NCBI GenBank assembly: GCA_002507085.1
Contig: DAYW01000010.1
Location: 42,109-47,871 of the forward strand
DNA: 5,763 nucleotides
DNA from: an archaeon UBA168
GTDB lineage: Archaea; Thermoproteota; Thermoprotei_A; Marsarchaeales; UBA168
Direction of reading: 5' to 3'
Position 1 is the stretch's first letter. Each line of letters opens with the position of its first letter. Both the position numbers and the translations under genes were made by a program. Shown piece after piece: positions 1 through 3,842 of this stretch. Below the pieces are notes generated by a model. It worked only from the letters and a program-made list of their open reading frames with translations, made no database searches and was not told the origin of the DNA.

Positions 1-236
1 CCGGTTATGGCCCGAAGGGAGCAACCGTCGAAGACGTCATGCTCATGAAGCGCGCGGTTGATAACAGGGCAAGAGTTAAGGCGGCAGGAGGCATAAGCGA
101 CGCTGAAAAAGCTTTGGCCATGATAAAGGCGGGAGCATCCCGCATAGGCTCAAGCCACGGCGTACAGATACTCTTATCCTTTGATCAAAGCACGGGAAAA
201 TCAGGACGAAGACCCTGGGCGCCTCGTGGTCGCTGA
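1..236 (+). CDS. deoC: Deoxyribose-phosphate aldolase, C-terminal part (5' end outside window)
   Basis: DeoC is a cytosolic class I aldolase that reversibly splits 2-deoxyribose 5-phosphate into glyceraldehyde 3-phosphate and acetaldehyde, in deoxynucleoside breakdown. The reading frame is open from the left edge (first full codon at 3) to TGA at 234-236. It gives 77 residues, about the last third of a usual 220-240 aa protein. The stretch GYGPKGATVEDV, then VKAAGGI and GASRIGSSHGVQIL, follows the C-terminal half of the TIM barrel. The Lys of VKAAGGI matches the second active-site lysine (Lys201 in E. coli), and GSS in RIGSS matches the phosphate-binding turn. The Schiff-base lysine lies upstream of the window. 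An in-frame ATG at 39 is internal and not the start. After the last barrel element there is a basic tail of about 20 residues ending in RPWAPRGR, longer than I expect for the family. The gene converges on the glycosyltransferase gene with 7 bp between the stops. Confidence 0.93.
   Translation, partial: GYGPKGATVEDVMLMKRAVDNRARVKAAGGISDAEKALAMIKAGASRIGSSHGVQILLSFDQSTGKSGRRPWAPRGR
179..190. repeat. Perfect 12-bp palindrome inside the deoC tail
   Basis: The sequence CTTTGATCAAAG equals its own reverse complement. It lies in the variable C-terminal tail of deoC, about 45 bp before the stop and near the convergent end of the leftward operon. It could be a protein-binding site or a weak stem near the 3' ends of both transcripts, but no loop or T-tract accompanies it. 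A chance palindrome of this length is also plausible. Confidence 0.35.
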
Positions 237-243
237 CTTCAAG

Positions 244-1413
244 CTAAGTTAGCCCGATGTTCAAGCAGCCGTCTCGTGCACTACGGCGTGAAGCCAGAGA
301 CGTTATAACGTTGATAAGGACCTGGTCACCCGGATAGTACTTGGCCTTGCTCGCGTACTCCTGTGCCCTCATGCGAAGAGCCCCATCAACCAGCGCCTCC
401 TCAACGGCGTCCCTGAGGCGCTCGGGGGTCAGCCCGCGAAGCGGGAAGACCAACGCTATCCCTTTCTTCTCTAGGGATTTCGCTATCCCCCAATGCTCGG
501 TGTGAGATATCGGCGGCGTTAATATGAAGGGCACGCCGAGATCCACGAACTCGGCCATGCTGGTTTGACCAGCAACCGAAACCAGAAGATTTATCTCCAT
601 ACCGCCATAGTCCTTTATCCAGTCGTAAACAAGCAGTTTCCCGTTGAACTCAGAGGACACGGAGGTTCCCCGCGCGTTTCCTCTGCTCATAACCGCGCGA
701 ACGCCGTCTTTGGCCAGAAGGACGCCCGTCTTATAGTACAGGTCATTTAACACCGCCCTCTCCGATTCTATCCCGCTGACCCTTAGGTAAACCAGGCCAT
801 GGTCGCTCTTCCTGCACGCGCTAACCCTGCCACAGGGCCCGGCGTAAACCGACTTATTCCTTCTTCTCAAGGGCCACCAAAGCACCACGTTTTCCTCGGC
901 AATTGTAAGCGGAGGAGGAAAATCCGATATCACGACCTTGTCTGAAAAGGACCAAAAGGTTGACAACGCCCTGTAAGCGATCGCATCAACAAAGCGCTTG
1001 AACTTCGGATCCCTGATGGGAGTAAGAACCTTTAGCTCATGTATAAGCAACACGACTTTTTTGCGGGCAAGCTTTGCCGCCAGCAGCGTGGAAAGCCTTG
1101 AGTCGCTTAAAACGATGTCGGGATTCTCCTTCTTGATTATGCGGTACTCGTCAGCGAGCTGCGTAAAAAAGGAGCTCAGTTGACGAAACATCGATAGGAT
1201 CGTCCCCTTCATTGTGACCTCGCCCCCTTTTGTGACGTAGCCAACCGATGGCTCAGCATAAGCCCTGAAGCCTGATGCCCTTGCGAAGTGCACGGCATCG
1301 CCGTACGTCGTGAAGTAAACATCCCATCCGGCGCCTGCAAAGTGCAGGGCAGTTGGCAGATCCCTTCCCACGTGCCCATAGCCTATTCCGCATGCCCCAA
1401 TGTGAAGCTTCAT
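244..1413 (-). CDS. MurG/MJ1255-like glycosyltransferase (GT-B fold)
   Basis: This is a probable nucleotide-sugar-dependent glycosyltransferase of the GT28/MurG-like superfamily, 389 aa from ATG at 1413. The N-terminal domain starts with a beta strand and a Gly-rich loop, MKLHIGACGIGYGHVGR, typical of archaeal MJ1255-type proteins. NPDIVLSDSR (residues 97-106) looks like a Rossmann strand-loop, and SDFPPPLTI (163-171) marks the end of the N-domain. The C-terminal domain carries the donor-site signature: VSVAGQTSMAEFVDLGVP (278-295) followed by PISHTEHWGIAKSLEKKGIA (301-320), equivalent to the MurG segment with Gly-rich loop, Glu and His/Gln. No signal peptide or clear membrane span is seen, so it probably acts at the cytoplasmic face on a lipid or glycan acceptor. 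Donor and acceptor cannot be told from sequence. An upstream GTG at 1422 adds three residues (MLR); I prefer ATG because the fold begins directly there and GGTG lies 8-12 nt upstream. It is the last gene of the leftward cluster, 12 bp after the AMMECR1 gene. Confidence 0.85.
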   Translation of the reverse strand: MKLHIGACGIGYGHVGRDLPTALHFAGAGWDVYFTTYGDAVHFARASGFRAYAEPSVGYVTKGGEVTMKGTILSMFRQLSSFFTQLADEYRIIKKENPDIVLSDSRLSTLLAAKLARKKVVLLIHELKVLTPIRDPKFKRFVDAIAYRALSTFWSFSDKVVISDFPPPLTIAEENVVLWWPLRRRNKSVYAGPCGRVSACRKSDHGLVYLRVSGIESERAVLNDLYYKTGVLLAKDGVRAVMSRGNARGTSVSSEFNGKLLVYDWIKDYGGMEINLLVSVAGQTSMAEFVDLGVPFILTPPISHTEHWGIAKSLEKKGIALVFPLRGLTPERLRDAVEEALVDGALRMRAQEYASKAKYYPGDQVLINVITSLASRRSARDGCLNIGLT

Positions 1414-1425
1414 GCGAAGCACCGG

Positions 1426-2046
1426 CTATAAGGGCTTTCTAACGATGGGTCCGAGGGGCTCTTTCTCTGCAAAAACGATAGCTGTAAAGGAAAGCACCTT
1501 GGTGCGCTCGTCCTTCCAAGCACTTGGATCCAATCCCGCCTTTATGCAGGTCTCGCGCAAGAACTCCTCAGGATCCCAGCCGTATTCCACCGCCACCTGA
1601 GGCAAAAGCAGCCCACTCCTTGTATACCTCTGAACAATAAGGCCATCCCTGCCCACTTTAATCTGAGACGGAATCTGCTCTTTAGGTACGGTTATCTCCT
1701 GAGGGGGAGTTAAAACCGATACCTCAAACGTCACTTGCCCAAGCTCCTCAACACTCAGCGGGTAAAAGCGCGGGTCCTCTGTGGCAGCGGCTATTGCTGC
1801 CTCAATCGTCGCCTGAACCAATGGGAGTATTGGATATGGAAAACCTATGCACCCCCTGAGCTCATCGTAAGCTCCCTTAGCGCTCCTGCCATTTATCGTA
1901 ACGAACACCCCAGCCCTTTCCCAGAGCTGCTTCGGAGCATCCTTTGGAGGCGCGAGCTTAAAGCTCATATTGCTGGCTAGATATTCTTCAACAGCTCTCC
2001 TCGCGAGGCCAACCAATAACTCGCCATCCCCTTCGCTAAGCTCCAT
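1426..2046 (-). CDS. AMMECR1 domain protein
   Basis: This is a stand-alone AMMECR1 family protein of 206 aa, the usual archaeal length. The family hallmark LRGCIG is at residues 63-68. It is followed by the helix ATIEAAIAAATEDPRF (79-94) with the conserved DPRF, then FEVSVLTPP (107-115), IKVGRDGLIV (129-138), GLLLPQVAVEYGWDPEEFL (145-163) and the C-terminal KAGLDPSAW (169-177). All landmarks are in order, so the gene looks intact. The biochemical role is not settled. In many prokaryotes AMMECR1 occurs with Memo and radical-SAM domains, and the conserved Cys-containing motif suggests an active or binding site. Neither partner is encoded here. ATG at 2046 is supported by the family N-terminus (ELLVGLARRAVEEYL) and by a Shine-Dalgarno-like tract overlapping the stop of the upstream DUF460 gene 6 bp away. 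That spacing indicates cotranscription and possibly translational coupling. Confidence 0.93.
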   Translation of the reverse strand: MELSEGDGELLVGLARRAVEEYLASNMSFKLAPPKDAPKQLWERAGVFVTINGRSAKGAYDELRGCIGFPYPILPLVQATIEAAIAAATEDPRFYPLSVEELGQVTFEVSVLTPPQEITVPKEQIPSQIKVGRDGLIVQRYTRSGLLLPQVAVEYGWDPEEFLRETCIKAGLDPSAWKDERTKVLSFTAIVFAEKEPLGPIVRKPL

Positions 2047-2054
2047 CCCTTCCT
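2047..2054 (-). promoter_or_regulatory. Shine-Dalgarno-like tract for the AMMECR1 gene
   Basis: On the minus strand AGGAAGGG lies directly before ATG at 2046, with AGG five bases from the start. It overlaps the last two bases of the TAG stop (2055-2053) of the DUF460 gene. This suggests ribosomes finishing DUF460 can reinitiate on the AMMECR1 gene. It contrasts with the rightward genes, which appear leaderless. Confidence 0.6.
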
Positions 2055-3198
2055 ACTTATATCTGAAGATTAAAGCTAATCGCTTGCCACCGCTTAGCAG
2101 AGTCTTAAGCATCTCTCTCTTCTTCTGTATCTCCTTCGCGTTCCAAAACTCCCTCGACCTCACCTGTGACTCCCTTAGCGATTTCGCGTCGAAGAGAACA
2201 ACAACTCCCATATCAACGTAACTAAGATCCTTGGATTTGATCGGAAATATGCCCCTTTCTGCCGCCTGCTCCGCGGCCCTGTCGTCGTCTTTCATGATAA
2301 ACAGGTATTCCACCCCGCTCCTCTTCAGCTGCTCTAATGCTTCGCCACTTAATCCATCGTCAACGGCAACGACCTTAAGGGAACCCATTTCCATCCCGCC
2401 TTCTATGCGGGTGCCCTCCAGTTTTGGCACCAGTACGTCCTTGCCCTCAGCCACACGCTGAAGAAGATCCCTCAGCTCTTCTAGTTCCCTTCTGAGCTCT
2501 CCGTTTTCCGCTTGCCTATCAGCGAGCAAGCGCTCCAACGTGTCGATCCTACGCCTCATCATCGCTATGCGTCTATCCCTGTAGATGGAAAGCTCACGTT
2601 GCTGTCTAAGCATCTGCTCGTCCTCTTTGAGCTTATTCACCTCATCACGAAGCTCGTCGTTTTCTTCCCTTAGCTCACTAACAAGGTTTTCCAGCCTATC
2701 TATTTTCTCGCGTCCTATCGACGACCTGCCCGCCTTAGCGCGTCCGGGCTCGCGAGGTAATGCCACCGCGTTCACGGACGCCCTTCTCACGGCGTCCTTA
2801 ACGTTTTCGCCCGATAAAAGAAGCGAAAGCGCCCTTATGAGCTCATTGGACGTGAGCCCGCTCTCCATCACCTCACCCATTTTTTTGCGAGTTACGCTCA
2901 AGCAGAGCTGCGCTGCGAAAAGCGCATCTGATTCGTGTATCTCGAGCCCCTCCCAACCGTTTCTCTTAAGCAGCTCTGCCTTTTCATAAGCGGTGTAATA
3001 GCGGTTTGGCTTGAACACAGGACATCCGAAGGCGCTTGCCAGCCTCTTTACGGCCCTTGGGATCTTGGGCACATCGGTCGCCACAGCGATAGGCCTTCCC
3101 ACCGAAATCACGTCCATGGCGACGTTGCGAGACCCCTTGTAAGTCCTTGAAAGAAGCAACCTGCCATCGATCGACAGCACCGCAAGGCCACTCGACAT
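2053..3198 (-). CDS. DUF460 / COG2433 RuvC-like (RNase H fold) putative nuclease with coiled coil; 5' end uncertain
   Basis: This is an archaeal DUF460 protein, predicted to have an RNase H/RuvC/YqgF-like fold and to act on nucleic acid; its substrate is unknown. From ATG at 3198 it is 381 aa. Residues 1-145 form the DUF460 domain: SGLAVLSIDG strand pair, GRPIAVATDVPKIPRAVKRL (34-53) with acidic D42, and ESDALFAA (89-96) with D91 as the late acidic residue. Residues about 162-250 form a long charged coiled coil. A C-terminal alpha/beta domain follows (about 271-381), starting at SLKVVAVDDG and ending in ALIFRYK, as in other COG2433 proteins. The first catalytic Asp, expected in a xDPG motif, is encoded just upstream (codons for VIVGFDPG at 3222-3199), in frame but before the first ATG. 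No ATG, GTG or TTG lies between the upstream in-frame TAA (3240-3238) and 3198. The true protein probably starts further upstream, at an ATA codon (3219 or 3237) or at ATG 3252 if the TAA is an error. Many homologues are longer, with an extra N-terminal domain absent here. It is first in the leftward cluster. Confidence 0.85.
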   Translation of the reverse strand: MSSGLAVLSIDGRLLLSRTYKGSRNVAMDVISVGRPIAVATDVPKIPRAVKRLASAFGCPVFKPNRYYTAYEKAELLKRNGWEGLEIHESDALFAAQLCLSVTRKKMGEVMESGLTSNELIRALSLLLSGENVKDAVRRASVNAVALPREPGRAKAGRSSIGREKIDRLENLVSELREENDELRDEVNKLKEDEQMLRQQRELSIYRDRRIAMMRRRIDTLERLLADRQAENGELRRELEELRDLLQRVAEGKDVLVPKLEGTRIEGGMEMGSLKVVAVDDGLSGEALEQLKRSGVEYLFIMKDDDRAAEQAAERGIFPIKSKDLSYVDMGVVVLFDAKSLRESQVRSREFWNAKEIQKKREMLKTLLSGGKRLALIFRYK

Positions 3199-3233
3199 GC
3201 CTGGATCAAAGCCAACTATGACGGGCCTTTCCT

Positions 3234-3248
3234 CTATTTAGCTTTTCA
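3234..3248 (-). promoter_or_regulatory. Candidate BRE/TATA promoter of the leftward cluster
   Basis: On the minus strand TGAAAAGCTAAATAG resembles an archaeal BRE (GAAA) followed by a TATA element (TAAATA, centred near 3237). It closely resembles the element before the rightward gene (TGAAAGCTTAAAG). Transcription would start about 24-26 nt downstream, near 3211-3214, which would give a short leader to ATG 3198. A second candidate is the T-run at 3276-3270 after GAAAGAC, which would place a start near ATG 3252. Both are visual calls. Confidence 0.45.
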
Positions 3249-3330
3249 CCATGGAAGTGAAGTCGCCCGAAAAAAAGTCTTTCGCTCAAAAAGCACAGGC
3301 CAACACCGCTTGGTAAAAGAGCGTAGGGCT

Positions 3331-3342
3331 GAAAGCTTAAAG
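3331..3342 (+). promoter_or_regulatory. BRE/TATA promoter of the small helical protein gene
   Basis: The element GAAAGCTTAAAG combines a purine-rich BRE-like GAAA with a TATA-like TTAAA (3337-3341), centred 24 nt before ATG 3363. That is the distance expected when transcription starts at the initiator codon. It implies a leaderless mRNA and supports ATG 3363 over the upstream TTG at 3351. No Shine-Dalgarno sequence precedes the ATG, which fits. Confidence 0.55.
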
Positions 3343-3362
3343 CCGCTAGATTGGTTAAACCC

Positions 3363-3818
3363 ATGGGAAGGGGAAGAGACAGCCTGCTGCCGGAAGAAAA
3401 GCACAGGCGCGCTCTGAAGAACTTCTGCATAGCGCTGGCTAAAGGGGATCAAGCTACGGCTAAAAAAGAGCTTGACGTTATAGAAAGCGCCCAAGGCAAA
3501 GGAGAGCTTTGGAACGGCTTTCTCTGGGGACTCAACGGTATGTACGAAGCAGCCATAAGGAAGGACATAAGGGCGCTGTTCGTAATGGCGTATTCAAGGC
3601 TTGATCCAGAAGAGATAAAGAAGGTAATGGCCGAACTCAGACGGGAAGAGAAAGCGCTCTTTTTGTCCGAAAGAGAGAGGGGAGTTTTTGAGGCAAACCT
3701 TTTCGGGCTAGAAACGGTAGCAGAAGCCCTTGAAAAAGGGGCGATAAAAAGGGAAGGCCAGCACGCGGAAGAAACACCCGTAGTGGAAGATGAGCCGTCG
3801 TCAGATGAGCAAAGTTAA
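3363..3818 (+). CDS. Small helical acidic-tailed protein of unknown function, upstream of rqcH
   Basis: I do not recognise a named family. From ATG 3363 the protein is 151 aa; an in-frame TTG at 3351 would add four residues but lies between the TATA element and the expected transcript start. The sequence appears almost wholly alpha-helical, with predicted helices near 10-43, 47-68, 80-100 and 103-125. The most distinctive part is a Trp/aromatic-rich amphipathic helix, GELWNGFLWGLNGMYEAAIR (47-66). The last 20 or so residues are low-complexity and acidic (EETPVVEDEPSSDEQS), typical of a disordered tail. No signal peptide, transmembrane span, zinc motif or nucleotide-binding loop is visible. 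Codon use (ATA, AGG, purine-rich) matches the neighbours, and the frame has no interruptions over 150 codons, so I judge it a real gene. It ends 24 bp before rqcH in the same direction, which makes a role tied to RqcH or ribosomes a fair but unproven guess. Confidence 0.8.
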   Translation: MGRGRDSLLPEEKHRRALKNFCIALAKGDQATAKKELDVIESAQGKGELWNGFLWGLNGMYEAAIRKDIRALFVMAYSRLDPEEIKKVMAELRREEKALFLSERERGVFEANLFGLETVAEALEKGAIKREGQHAEETPVVEDEPSSDEQS

Positions 3819-3822
3819 AAGG
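3809..3822 (+). promoter_or_regulatory. Candidate BRE/TATA promoter of rqcH, overlapping the preceding stop codon
   Basis: GCAAAGTTAAAAGG contains a BRE-like GCAAAG and a TATA-like TTAAAA (3815-3820), centred about 25 nt before GTG 3843. It therefore fits a leaderless start of rqcH. The TATA core includes the TAA stop (3816-3818) of the upstream gene. It resembles the promoter at 3331-3342 in sequence and spacing. rqcH may be expressed from here, by readthrough from upstream, or both. Confidence 0.42.
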
Positions 3823-3842
3823 CCCGAGACCGGTTTAACACC

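Noticed and set aside
1414..1422. GTG at 1422 as the start of the glycosyltransferase
   Set aside because: It adds only MLR before the conserved first strand, and ATG 1413 is the better start; it cannot be fully excluded.
2585..2989. Plus-strand open frame of 134 codons, rich in Ser and Leu
   Set aside because: It is antisense to the coiled-coil and DUF460 domain of a clear gene; the Ser/Leu runs are the mirror of Glu/Lys/Arg-rich heptads.
3351..3362. TTG at 3351 as the start of the small helical protein
   Set aside because: ATG 3363 is a stronger codon and lies at the right distance from the TATA-like element; TTG would fall before the expected transcript start.
3199..3362. Small RNA gene, tRNA or CRISPR leader in the divergent intergenic region
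   Set aside because: No cloverleaf, repeat array or stable fold is evident; the region is explained by two divergent promoters and the upstream part of the DUF460 frame.
3206..3494. Two overlapping minus-strand frames (74 and 82 codons) that could supply an N-terminal extension to DUF460
   Set aside because: Neither is in frame with DUF460 and neither resembles its N-terminal domain; both mostly mirror the small helical protein gene and its promoter region.
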